This document shows positions 1 through 7,686 of a stretch of DNA of 64,000 nt, piece after piece. A program made the position numbers and the translations under genes. Source of the stretch: Bradyrhizobium sp. Gha. Lineage in GTDB: Bacteria; Pseudomonadota; Alphaproteobacteria; Rhizobiales; Xanthobacteraceae. The notes under the pieces were generated by a model, which saw only the letters and a program-made list of their open reading frames with translations, did not search any database and was not told where the DNA came from. Location of the stretch: NCBI RefSeq assembly GCF_900113735.1, contig NZ_FOQM01000032.1:28196-92195 (forward strand), written 5' to 3'. Position 1 is the stretch's first letter; each line of letters begins with the position of its first letter.

Positions 1-131
1 TACGCGGCGGCAGACCGCTCGGTCCCAGCTCGTTTTTCGATCCGGAAAAACCTCCAGGCTGGGGCCGATGTGGTCTACTCCCTTCCTGCCTGCAAGCTCA
101 CGGCCCGCCGGTTCAGCTGGAGGGCCACAGA

Positions 132-618
132 TTATAGCTCCCTTCCCATGGCTGGGTGGCTCCGATTCTTCACCTTGATCCAGTGCTTCTGCCGGCCGCC
201 ACGGTACGGCCGATCGCGATGCTTTGAGACCAGCCCTTCCAACCCCATGCGGCAGGCTGCTCGGAATAGATCGGGACCGATCTCGCCGCGCTCGAAAGGC
301 GCGATGGTCATGCCGTCCGGACGGCGCGCCAAAAGCCTTTTCAGGTTGGTCTTGCGCAGGTGCAAGGGCAGGACGCGCAGATCATCGCCACCCATGGCGA
401 GAATGTCGAAGGCGTAGAGCTGGACTTCGTGGTCGTGCTTGCGGGAGTGCAGCGCGTTAAAGTCGCTGATGCCGTCCACTCCAAAGATCACGGCCTCGCC
501 ATCTATCACAAACCTCTTTTGCCGATTCTTCAGCGCGGCCTCAGCAATCCAGGGATAACGCTTCGTCCAGTCGGTGCCGTTGCGCGAGAGCAGGCGCACG
601 CGCACGCCGTGCCTCGGA
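132..618 (-). pseudogene. ATP-dependent DNA ligase, 5'-truncated remnant
   Basis: The reading frame matches the middle and end of a LigD-type ATP-dependent DNA ligase of the kind used in end joining. Visible ligase motifs are FVIDGEAV, LYAFDIL, EGLVSK and WIKVKN. The adenylated-lysine motif (KxDG), which lies upstream in this family, is absent; the frame enters at RVRLLSRNGTDW directly after a fragment of an unrelated small gene. Without the nucleotide-attachment lysine the product could not be an active ligase. The C-terminus is close to the expected family end. I infer a deletion that fused two genes near position 620. Confidence 0.8.
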
Positions 619-625
619 GGGTAGG

Positions 626-961
626 GCAAGCTGCACGTAGGCGCCTCGTGGCGTTGGCCTGGACGAAAGCCTCAAGCGCGGGCGAGAGAGCGAGCCTTTC
701 ATGAGCAGCGCGTTCGGCGAGCGCATCGGCGATGTCCTCGGTAGCATCGCGAGATCAGCCGTCGATGGCATTGCATGCGACAATCCTGAGCGGAGAGGCG
801 TACTGGCGCGCGATGATGTCCCGCAGCACAGTCTCGCGATCCGTGTCATGCTCGTCGGTTTCGCGCCAAGCACAGCCGGCCCTCGCTCCAAAATCCTCAA
901 GCACCAGGTAGATGTCACGGTCCAGGCGATCGGTTGGCACAATCGAAGGCGAGGCACGCAT
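626..961 (-). pseudogene. Small conserved protein remnant with Trp-to-stop change
   Basis: The frame starts at an ATG at 961 and encodes an acidic protein (PTDRLDRDIYLVLEDFG, ETDRETVLRDIIARQY) that resembles a short hypothetical protein I associate with Bradyrhizobium. It is cut by a TGA at 755-757. Translation past that TGA continues sensibly (SRDATEDIADALAERAA, LSPALEAFVQANATRR), which suggests the TGA replaced a tryptophan codon. It then runs into the ligase remnant. Function unknown. The gene looks dead by nonsense mutation plus downstream fusion. Confidence 0.55.
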
Positions 962-1394
962 ACGCTTACTGCGATACTCTGCGGAGAGACGGCCGCGGCT
1001 TGCAGGGGGCTAGGGGATATGGCCGGGGCCGCTCCCCCAGCTCGGTCGGCGAGCCAGCCAGACTCCCACGCTTATGCAGTGGCCTTTGTTCCTGACACTC
1101 TGACCGACAGGCGACGGGTGGGCACGGGCCCTGGCCTGTTTCCGACCGCACTCGGTGGCTGAGAGACCGATTGCGCTCCCGCCTGCATAAGCAGGCGGGG
1201 CCGCCTGCTCGACGAGCCGGGGCTGGAAATCCGAGCCCGAAGGCCATCAGACTAAACGCAGGTTCACTCACCCGCCCTACCCATGAGATGGATCAAGGCA
1301 TTTGATCCCAACGAACGGTCGGGGCACACATCGTTTTGTTAGTATTCTAGTCTCCGAGATCTGCTAATGCGCTCCGCATGATGGGGACCGCTCT
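962..1394. other. Intergenic stretch with two inverted repeats
   Basis: I see no convincing gene here. It contains a perfect 9-bp inverted repeat with a 4-nt loop at 1180-1201 (CCCGCCTGC arms), which could form a strong hairpin but has no T-tract, and the repeat GGATCAA-N5-TTGATCC at 1290-1308. The latter is a candidate binding site upstream of the small gene at 1395. Its half-site orientation is opposite to an FNR/FixK box. Confidence 0.4.
1180..1201. repeat. Perfect GC-rich hairpin
   Basis: The arms CCCGCCTGC and GCAGGCGGG are separated by ATAA. There is no following run of T, so it is not a typical intrinsic terminator. Confidence 0.6.
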
Positions 1395-1579
1395 ATGAAA
1401 GACATCATCGCTCACCTAAAGACGCTCCGCGCCAATATCGATGCGACGAGCTTGAGCGGTCGGCCAAAAGCGACATCAAGCGCAACGCTTTTCGCCGCAC
1501 GGCAGCGCACTACAGGGTTCTGGCTGGCGAGCTGGAGCGCGCATTAGGCGAAATGCAGACCAGAGACGCCGCAGAGTAA
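1395..1579 (+). pseudogene. Small conserved protein with a 1-bp deletion
   Basis: From the ATG at 1395 the frame reads MKDIIAHLKTLRANIDA and then goes out of frame, reaching a premature stop. The -1 frame continues as ELERSAKSDIKRNAFRRTAA and HYRVLAGELERALGEM to a TAA at 1577-1579. Inserting one G in GATGCGACGAG restores a single 60-residue helical, charged protein. The pattern fits a recent frameshift, or a sequencing error, in a small Bradyrhizobium-type gene. Function unknown. Confidence 0.55.
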
Positions 1580-1625
1580 GGCCGCCTCAGTGCTTTCAGG
1601 TCAAACCCGAGCGGCGCGGCCCGAT

Positions 1626-1709
1626 ATGCGACGTTGGATGCTGCACCCGCTGACCTGGACACTGACCGCGATCGCTCTCGCCGTCATGCTTTCGATGCTG
1701 ATGCAGTAA
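1626..1709 (+). CDS. Possible 27-residue membrane peptide
   Basis: The frame reads MRRWMLHPLTWTLTAIALAV and a few further residues before TAA. It has a basic N-terminus followed by one hydrophobic stretch long enough to span the membrane. It lies 46 bp after the frameshifted small gene on the same strand. I see no strong ribosome-binding site and no family, so it may be spurious. Confidence 0.3.
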   Translation: MRRWMLHPLTWTLTAIALAVMLSMLMQ

Positions 1710-1759
1710 GGCGGCAACTGAGGCGGCCCCTTGGTTTCACGGGAGGTTGTTGTTGTTGT

Positions 1760-1918
1760 CTATTGTGTCGCCAAAGGAATGCTGCCAGAGGCAAAGTTTT
1801 TAGCCTTAATCCCCGCAATGATCTGCGCTTCATTCGTGGGTACGGACATTCCGCCGCTGATTTGGTCGAGCTCAGCGATCGACAGTTCGAGAGTTTCGGT
1901 TCGCGCAATCTGCGTCAT
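1760..1918 (-). CDS. 52-residue peptide with double-glycine-type leader
   Basis: This small gene has a strong ribosome-binding site (GCAGGGAGAATGAAC before the ATG). The N-terminal part reads MTQIARTETLELSIAELDQI followed by SGG at residues 21-23. LSxxELxxISGG is the class of leader cleaved after Gly-Gly by C39-peptidase ABC exporters (established for bacteriocin and related secreted peptides). The remainder, about 29 residues from MSVPTNEAQ to IPLATQ, would be the mature peptide. It is not cysteine-rich and has no obvious amphipathic pore helix. No C39 exporter, immunity gene or modification enzyme is in the window. Role unknown; it could be secreted or a relic. Confidence 0.6.
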   Translation of the reverse strand: MTQIARTETLELSIAELDQISGGMSVPTNEAQIIAGIKAKNFASGSIPLATQ

Positions 1919-2297
1919 GTTCATTCTCCCTGCTTAACGCGGGGATTGCTTCCCGTTCGACCTGATATCGCAGGCTTAGACCGTATAATTCATCTGCGCC
2001 GTGGCGAAGGTCACACACTCCAGGGCGCGGGCTTCGGTCCCGCGCTTGACGCTCGTAGACTTTCGCGCTGGCGGCCCGGTCACATGGGATGTCCAATCTT
2101 TCTCCGGAGGCTTTTCGTACTATGCACGCCGCCAGGCATTAGGTTCCAACTGATTAATAAATATAAGGAATATTCGCCGTCCTTTGATCGCCGGTGTGGC
2201 AGGCCAGCTACAGCAACGTACGCGCGAGAGGCACATACTCTTGATCGGCAGGTAGGCGACGCGCCGATTCATAAACTGGTCATCTGGGGAGACTCGA
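1919..2297. other. Intergenic region upstream of the porin-like gene
   Basis: No gene recognised. An AT-rich patch (TTAATAAATATAAGGAATAT, about 2153-2172) stands out in GC-rich surroundings and may be part of the promoter region of the outer-membrane protein gene. Confidence 0.35.
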
Positions 2298-3107
2298 ATG
2301 AAGAAACTGACTGCGGCTGCGGCCGGGACACTAGCACTGGCACTGGGACTGGCAGCTCCTGCCAGCGCCGCCGATCTTGCAGCTCGACCGTACACCAAGG
2401 CGCCGACGCCAATGGTCGCGACCATCTACGACTGGAGCGGATTCTACATCGGCATCAACGGCGGTGGCGGCTCCGCCCACACCTGCTGGGACTTCGTCGA
2501 CACCACCGGTGCCGTGACCGGAGTCCCCGGCGCTCTTGCGAGAGAAGGCTGCCACAACGCAACGGGCGGCACGGTCGGTGGTCAGATCGGCTACCGCTGG
2601 CAGTCCGCCAACTGGGTATTTGGCCTCGAAGGTCAGGGCAACTGGGCTGACTTCAGTGGCGACAATGTCAGCGTCGTGTTCCCCGGCAGCGCGCTAGTGA
2701 CGGGCGACCGTAATCGATCGCGGATCAACTCCTTCGGCCTGATCACCGGTCAGGTGGGCTACGCCTGGAACAACGTGCTGTTCTACGTCAAGGGCGGTGC
2801 GGCGGTGGTTGGCGATAGATATGACATCTACGCTGCCGCTGGCACGCCCGGTGCTGGGACACGGCTCGCAACTGCAGATGACACCCGTTGGGGCGGGACA
2901 GTGGGCGCCGGCCTCGAGTTCGGGTTCGCACCAAACTGGTCGGTCGGTTTGGAGTACGACCACATCTTCCTGAGCAATCAGAACAGAACGCTCACAACCG
3001 TTCCCGGGGGCTTCCCCTTCCAAACCGACCGTATCAGCCAGGATGTCGACATGGGTCTCGTGCGTCTGAACTACAAGTTCGGGGGCCCGATCATCGCCAG
3101 GTACTGA
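2298..3107 (+). CDS. Outer-membrane beta-barrel protein, Omp25/31 family
   Basis: The 269-residue product has a clear signal peptide (MKKLTAAAAGTLALALGLAA, cleavage near ASA-AD) followed by the family hallmark YDWSGFYIGINGGGG. It shows alternating beta-strand character to the end, terminating LVRLNYKFG and a short tail. Proteins of this family form small eight-stranded barrels in the outer membrane of rhizobia and Brucella, with structural or minor-porin roles. Start supported by GGGGAG upstream of the ATG. A strong terminator follows at 3131. Specific function not deducible. Confidence 0.9.
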   Translation: MKKLTAAAAGTLALALGLAAPASAADLAARPYTKAPTPMVATIYDWSGFYIGINGGGGSAHTCWDFVDTTGAVTGVPGALAREGCHNATGGTVGGQIGYRWQSANWVFGLEGQGNWADFSGDNVSVVFPGSALVTGDRNRSRINSFGLITGQVGYAWNNVLFYVKGGAAVVGDRYDIYAAAGTPGAGTRLATADDTRWGGTVGAGLEFGFAPNWSVGLEYDHIFLSNQNRTLTTVPGGFPFQTDRISQDVDMGLVRLNYKFGGPIIARY

Positions 3108-3130
3108 GTCGCATTGTTCGAAATAATCGT

Positions 3131-3165
3131 AAGGCCGGCTCCGATGAGCCGGCCTTTCTTTTTTG
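3131..3165 (+). terminator. Intrinsic terminator after the outer-membrane gene
   Basis: The arms AAGGCCGGCTC and GAGCCGGCCTT flank a short loop and are followed by TCTTTTTT. This is a canonical rho-independent terminator. Confidence 0.9.
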
Positions 3166-3177
3166 GAGATTGAAGTG

Positions 3178-3474
3178 ATGAAAACGTACCGGCCAGTCGT
3201 CCCTTCAAAGCTAGCTGCCGAGCTAAAGAAGGCCTTCGCTTCGGCTGAGCCCCACACAATTTGCAAAGCCATGGAAAGGCACTTGGCGATTTTCAATATC
3301 GCTGAAATGGCAAGGGAGACGGGCTTACAGGGGCTCTATCGTGCCTTTCAAACGCACACGAAACTCCCGAATTTTACTACTATCCTCGCAGTGCTCATGG
3401 CCATGGGGTTGCACCTCCAAGTAGCGCCCCATTGCAAGCCGTCCAAAGCAGGCAGTATTCGCCCGAAGACCTAA
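3178..3474 (+). CDS. Addiction-module antidote-like HTH protein
   Basis: The ATG at 3178 follows GGAGATTGAAGTG. The 98-residue product contains AAELKKAFASAEPHTICKAM and then AEMARETGLQGLYRAF, with TTILAVLMAMGLHLQV. This matches the putative addiction-module antidote family (HigA-like XRE fold), whose members pair with RelE-type toxins. No toxin gene lies on either side, so it may be an orphan antidote or regulator. The gene sits directly behind the terminator of the preceding gene, so it needs its own promoter. Confidence 0.7.
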   Translation: MKTYRPVVPSKLAAELKKAFASAEPHTICKAMERHLAIFNIAEMARETGLQGLYRAFQTHTKLPNFTTILAVLMAMGLHLQVAPHCKPSKAGSIRPKT

Positions 3475-3662
3475 CGCGGTTTGTTAACAGCCTTAGCGCA
3501 CCGGTCGCCTTGGGGGCAGCCTGGCAGCTCAGTTGGCGGCGCCTGCGCTCCAATGCGTGATCTGGCTTGCTGCTATGTCCGGAATCGAACAATCAGTTTC
3601 GATGGCCAGGTTATGCTCGATTTCCCGATAATCCTTTTTGATTCGGAGATATGGACGGGGCG

Positions 3663-3844
3663 ATGGGTAAGGTGAAGTGGTTCAACGGGTTCAGCCTGAT
3701 GACGGCAGCTCAGACGTCTTCGTGCACATCAGCGCCGTCGAGAAGGCCGGCAATTCGGGCTTGGCTGAAGGCACGCGGATCAGCTACGAGCTGAGGGCGG
3801 GTCGGTCCGGAAAAATGTCAGCGGAAGATCTGAGGATCGGCTGA
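3663..3844 (+). pseudogene. Cold-shock protein remnant lacking RNP1
   Basis: It begins MGKVKWFNG as in CspA-family proteins, then jumps out of frame. The other frame continues QPDDGSSDVFVHISAVEKAG and LAEGTRISYELRAGRSGKMS, with AEDLRIG at the end. The missing piece is the KGFGFI (RNP1) segment that binds single-stranded nucleic acid, about 20 bp. The rest, including RNP2 (VFVHIS), is well preserved. I infer a small deletion that both removed RNP1 and shifted the frame. Confidence 0.85.
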
Positions 3845-4021
3845 CGCGAGTTAAAGGCTGAACCACTTGCTCGCGAGGCCGAAGCGGCAGCCCGGAAGCA
3901 CAAAATGCCCCGCTCTCCGAATGTGCCGCTTTGAATGTGCCGCTTTCCGCTGACGGAGCCGACATGCTAACGAAGCATCTGCGGTCGGTGCCCGCCGATT
4001 GCCAATAATCTCAGTCAAACT

Positions 4022-4046
4022 CCCGCCGGCTTACAAGGTCGGCGGG
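4022..4046. terminator. Hairpin between convergent remnant and small gene
   Basis: CCCGCCG pairs with CGGCGGG around an 11-nt loop, followed by TTACTTTTGGG on the plus strand. It lies just beyond the stop of the minus-strand gene at 4058 and past the cold-shock remnant, so it could terminate either. Confidence 0.5.
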
Positions 4047-4057
4047 TTACTTTTGGG

Positions 4058-4270
4058 CTAGCCGTCTCGGCAACGAATGCCAAAGTTGTCGCAAGTGAGC
4101 GCGAAAACCTCTTTCGCCTTCGCATCTTCAAAACAGAAGCGTGTGCCGACTTCGGCCCGATCGGTCCACCAGTTGATCTGTTTTCCTTTTGCGATCCGTG
4201 AAGCTTCTCCGCGCAACAGGTCCAATTGTCTTCCGGCTGCGTGGACGATCAGGCAATATTCATTCGGCAT
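4058..4270 (-). CDS. Conserved small hypothetical protein
   Basis: The 70-residue product (MPNEYCLIVHAAGRQLDLLR; later QINWWTDRAEVGTRFCFEDA) is preceded by a good ribosome-binding site (GGTGGAGTTGC then ATG). It is soluble, has a mixed alpha/beta pattern and has no signal peptide. I do not recognise a characterised family; similar short proteins occur in Bradyrhizobium. A terminator-like hairpin lies downstream. Confidence 0.65.
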   Translation of the reverse strand: MPNEYCLIVHAAGRQLDLLRGEASRIAKGKQINWWTDRAEVGTRFCFEDAKAKEVFALTCDNFGIRCRDG

Positions 4271-4307
4271 GCAACTCCACCCCTAAATGGAATTGGGAGA
4301 GCACGAA

Positions 4308-4329
4308 GGCCGCAGCTGCAGCTGCGGCC
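4308..4329. repeat. 22-bp perfect palindrome
   Basis: The sequence reads GGCCGCAGCT, GC, AGCTGCGGCC in turn, identical to its own reverse complement. It lies just upstream of the small gene at 4058-4270, so it could be an operator or a cruciform-forming element. Confidence 0.7.
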
Positions 4330-5035
4330 CGCGCACGGTCAAAAGAACCGGGTCAAAACGATCTAGTGAAATATGCACCAGCCCCGGTAGCACCAATAAA
4401 ACATTTCATTGTTTCAGCTGTGTTTCTTCGCGCGAAGAAATGGTGTTCCCTTTGGGGAACTTAGTAAGTGTGGCAATGGCGCCTCACCGATTGGCAAAAA
4501 AAGACCGCTGCCCCTACCGGCAGCGACTCGATTGGGGTTTTCAGACATTCAAGCCCAAATGTCTTTGTCCCGGACTGTCCCGAATATTTTCCCAATCCAT
4601 TCGGTTCCCGCTAGTCGGCGGTTCAAAGGATCAAGTACGGGCAATGTCCAGCAAGTCACTCACTGGGGGCAGCAGTGTACGTAGGTGCCGCTCTCGGTCC
4701 TTAGCCAGGCGGAAGGTAGCCGCCCTTCGGCAGCTGCTTCACCGACTTAGGCCGGGCTATGCCGGAAGATGTACGCAAGAACAATGGCTCAGTTCGTACC
4801 CTCGCAAGTCAGGTAACATCGCTGGCGACCCGACCAAGCACCTTTAGGCCGTCTCAGTATGGATCACGCCGCATGAACCGTCTACGCGAAGAGCAAGCAG
4901 AGCAGGCACTGGCCCGATGTTTCGCAGCGCTCGCCCGGGAATATGCTTACGCATGGACGCCCAGTACCGGCGTTGGAAAAGAAGCTTCTATCGCAGCTCC
5001 GAAGCCTTGAACCTGACTTCGTAAAAAGCCGCCAA
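4330..5035. other. Long stretch without recognised genes
   Basis: Several frames stay open for 80-180 codons, but none shows a recognisable protein pattern or a convincing start. Base composition is lower in GC than the flanking operon. It probably consists of decayed sequence leading into the acetate-kinase remnant. Confidence 0.4.
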
Positions 5036-5260
5036 ACCGGGGCGGCTTCTACGGTCGCGATCCTCGGCGGCCTCGATGCGGTCGTGTTGTGCGGCGGCAT
5101 CGGCGAGAATGCCTCTCGCATCAGTGCGCGGATCTGCGAGGATTTCGAATGGCTCGGCCTGGAGATGGACCACGCCCGCAATGATCGCGCGCCACACCGC
5201 GCGGCTTCTCGCCGGTTCGCCGTAGGAGTCGCGACTATCATTGCGCAAAAGCTATGCAGG
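5036..5260 (+). pseudogene. ackA: Acetate kinase C-terminal fragment
   Basis: The frame reads STVAILGGLDAVVLCGGIGE followed by NASRISARICEDFEWLGLEM, the C-terminal signature of acetate kinase (LGGLDA...GGIGEN, WLG.E.D). Only about 70 residues of the roughly 400 in the family are present, and the end degenerates after the family's final strand. No start is associated with it. In Bradyrhizobium such genes often sit with phosphoketolase; no phosphoketolase is seen here. Confidence 0.75.
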
Positions 5261-5485
5261 CGGAAGCTGCAACATTGCAAAATGCCGTTCCATGGAAATC
5301 GGCGCGTTGGAATTGCTAATCAAGTCTGTAAAGGTGACAGTCCATCGCCTGCATCCCGGAGGTCGCAACTTCAAACGCTGTTTGAAAGATCGCGAGGAGG
5401 TGATCAACCGCAGCTTGCGAAATGTATTTGACGAGGCCTGAAAGCCGCTTCAAACTCTCGACAAAATAAGTGTTGGAGGAAACGA

Positions 5486-6511
5486 ATGCGGTGGCCCCTG
5501 GCATCGCGCAGCCTTGCCGTTCCTGAGACCGCTCCGCGCATTCCCTTCAATATCCCAAAGCCAAACCAGGAGCAGATCGTGCTCCTGATCACGATCGTGC
5601 TGCTCGTCGTGTTCGGTTTCACGCTAAGCGGCTTTGCCACCGTCTCCAACCTGCTCAACCTGTTGCGCAGTATTTCCATCCTGGGCGTGCTCGGCCTCGG
5701 CATGGGGCTGATCGTGATCAGCCGCGGCATCGACCTAAGCCAGGTCGCCACCCTGGCAGGCTGCTGGGCCATTGCCCTGATCGAGATGCAGCGCGGCGTG
5801 CCGGTCGGCGCCGCCGTCCTCCTCGCGCTCGCTATCGCGCTGCTGATCGGCGTCACCAATGGCGTCATGGTCGCCTTTGTCGAGGCGCCGCCACTGTTCG
5901 TGACGCTGGCCGCCGGCTTCGTGATCTATGGGCTGGCGTTCTGGTTGGCGCCGGCCTGGGTGGTCTACGCGCCCAAGGATGCAGCAGGGCTGATGTTCGC
6001 CGGCGCCGGGCGCCTGTTCGGCGTTCCCGTCCCGATCCTGGTGTTCGCCGTTTCCGCGATCGCCATGCATCTGTTCCTGTCGCGCACCTCGATCGGCCGC
6101 TTCATCTATGCGCAGGGCGATAATCCCGAGGCCGCGCGGCTCACCGGCATCCCGCTGCGGCCGCTGATCGTGCTCGAATATGCGCTGGTCGCCTTCCTCG
6201 CCTGGCTCGCCGGCCTCGTCTGGGTCGGCACCACCGGCAGCATGCAGATGGCGATCACGCAGGGCACGATGATCTTCGACGTGGTGCTGGTCGTCGTCAT
6301 CGGCGGCATCAGCCTAATCGGCGGACGCGGCAGCGTATTCTCGGTCGTGGTCGGCTGCATCCTGATCGGCACGCTACTGAATGCGTTCACCATCATGGAT
6401 GTCAACAGCGAAGTCCAGAACATCATCAAGGGCGTGGTTCTGCTGGCAGCCATCGTGCTCGACAATTTTCTGCATCCGCGGGACGAGGAAACAGCGCGGC
6501 AGGGAGACTGA
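5486..6511 (+). CDS. Ribose-type ABC transporter permease 1
   Basis: The 341-residue protein belongs to the RbsC/AraH family of inner-membrane permeases for sugars and related solutes. It shows about eight to ten hydrophobic segments, the family loop GLIVISRGIDLSQVATLAG and the end motif GGISLIGGRGSV. The start is set by GGAGG at 5474-5478. It opens an operon with a binding protein (6604), a permease-propeller fusion (7687), a propeller protein (9837) and a double ATPase (10955). Substrate unknown. No regulator gene is linked. Confidence 0.92.
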   Translation: MRWPLASRSLAVPETAPRIPFNIPKPNQEQIVLLITIVLLVVFGFTLSGFATVSNLLNLLRSISILGVLGLGMGLIVISRGIDLSQVATLAGCWAIALIEMQRGVPVGAAVLLALAIALLIGVTNGVMVAFVEAPPLFVTLAAGFVIYGLAFWLAPAWVVYAPKDAAGLMFAGAGRLFGVPVPILVFAVSAIAMHLFLSRTSIGRFIYAQGDNPEAARLTGIPLRPLIVLEYALVAFLAWLAGLVWVGTTGSMQMAITQGTMIFDVVLVVVIGGISLIGGRGSVFSVVVGCILIGTLLNAFTIMDVNSEVQNIIKGVVLLAAIVLDNFLHPRDEETARQGD

Positions 6512-6603
6512 CGAGACTTACTCAACGAAGTAAAACCTAACGAGCCAAAACTTAACGAGGAAAGCCGCCAAGGCATCCCGTCCCATCAACAAAGGAGGAA
6601 CCC

Positions 6604-7629
6604 ATGAAGATCAGGACACTCTGGACGATCGCGATCACAGGCGCTGCGCTGGCCGCGCTGCCATCCCTGGTGCTCGCGCAGGAGGAAGGCGGCACCAAGA
6701 CCGCGCGCGAGCTCCGCGCCTCCTATGACAAGGCGTTGCAGGGCAAGACCATCGCCTACCTGCCGATCGCGCTCGGCGTTCCCCTGTCCGACGAATGGGG
6801 CAGGGTGGTGCAGGAAGAGGCGGAGTGGCGCGGCATGAAGTTCATTGTCCGCGATCCCAACAACAATCCGTCGGCGATGCAGCAGGCGCTCACCGCGCTG
6901 GTCGACCAGAAGCCTGACGTGCTGATCGTGCAAAATCCCAGCGTCACGCTGCTGATGAAGGACCTGAAGCGCGCTGAAGTGCAGGGCACGTATGTCATCC
7001 AGATCAACATGTCCTCGAACTACAAGTCGGGCGCCTTCGTCGGCGCGGACTGGCGAGAGATCGGCAAGATGCTGGCTACCGAGGTTGTCAAGGCCTGCGG
7101 TACCGGGTCCGGCAAGTCCGGCAAGGTCCAGATCGTGCAGGGCGAGTTGACGGCGGCGGCGAGCGTCGACCAGGTCGGCGGCATCATGGAGGTCCTCAAC
7201 AAGGATACCAACATCAAGGTGGTGTCGAACCAGGCTGCCAACTGGGACGCCAATACCGCGCTGAACATCACCGCAACCGTGATCCAGCAGCATCCGGACC
7301 TCTGCGCCTCGATTGGGTTCTGGGGCATCATGGAATCCGGTGCCGCGCAGGCGATCCGCAACGCCGGCAAGATCGATGACGTCAAAGTGTTCGCGTCGGG
7401 CGAGGGCTCCTCGCTCGATTGCGACCAGGTGAATTCCGGCAATTTTTACAAATTCCTTAGCTACAAGGCGACCGAACAGGGCCACGATCTGATGTTTGCG
7501 GCCGAGACGCTGCTGATGTCCGGCGAAAAGCCCGGCACGAAGAATCTCGAATATTACACACGCCCGATCTGGCTCGATAAGAGCAACGCGTCGGGTGCGA
7601 ACTGCTTCGCACTTCCCAAGAAGAGCTGA
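6604..7629 (+). CDS. Ribose-type ABC substrate-binding protein
   Basis: The 341-residue product has a signal peptide (MKIRTLWTIAITGAALAALP ending VLAQ) and the two-lobed periplasmic-binding fold of the RbsB/LacI class. Supporting segments are KTIAYLPIALGVPLSDEWGR, PDVLIVQNPS and GFWGIMESGAAQAIRNAGK. A strong ribosome-binding site (AAAGGAGGAACCC) precedes the ATG. A stable hairpin immediately after the gene may protect the 3' end of its message, as is common for abundant binding proteins. The ligand cannot be named from sequence. Confidence 0.92.
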   Translation: MKIRTLWTIAITGAALAALPSLVLAQEEGGTKTARELRASYDKALQGKTIAYLPIALGVPLSDEWGRVVQEEAEWRGMKFIVRDPNNNPSAMQQALTALVDQKPDVLIVQNPSVTLLMKDLKRAEVQGTYVIQINMSSNYKSGAFVGADWREIGKMLATEVVKACGTGSGKSGKVQIVQGELTAAASVDQVGGIMEVLNKDTNIKVVSNQAANWDANTALNITATVIQQHPDLCASIGFWGIMESGAAQAIRNAGKIDDVKVFASGEGSSLDCDQVNSGNFYKFLSYKATEQGHDLMFAAETLLMSGEKPGTKNLEYYTRPIWLDKSNASGANCFALPKKS

Positions 7630-7639
7630 CGCGAATCTG

Positions 7640-7667
7640 AGCCGGCGTGCGCGGTTGCACGCCGGCT
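7640..7667 (+). promoter_or_regulatory. Intercistronic hairpin after the binding-protein gene
   Basis: The 11-bp arms AGCCGGCGTGC and GCACGCCGGCT surround a 6-nt loop. There is no T-tract. Its place between binding-protein and permease genes suggests mRNA stabilisation or partial attenuation. Confidence 0.65.
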
Positions 7668-7686
7668 GCTTGGGAGTGCTACGACC

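Noticed and set aside
1290..1308. GGATCAA-N5-TTGATCC as an FNR/FixK box
   Set aside because: The FNR/FixK consensus is TTGAT-N4-ATCAA; here the half-sites are in the opposite order, so an anaerobic regulator is not supported.
1634..2650. 338-codon open frame on the plus strand
   Set aside because: It overlaps the outer-membrane protein gene in another frame, is Arg-rich and low in pattern, and also spans the GG-leader peptide gene. It is a GC-bias shadow.
5316..5504. Minus-strand frame upstream of the first permease as a regulator gene
   Set aside because: No HTH or other domain pattern and no ribosome-binding site.
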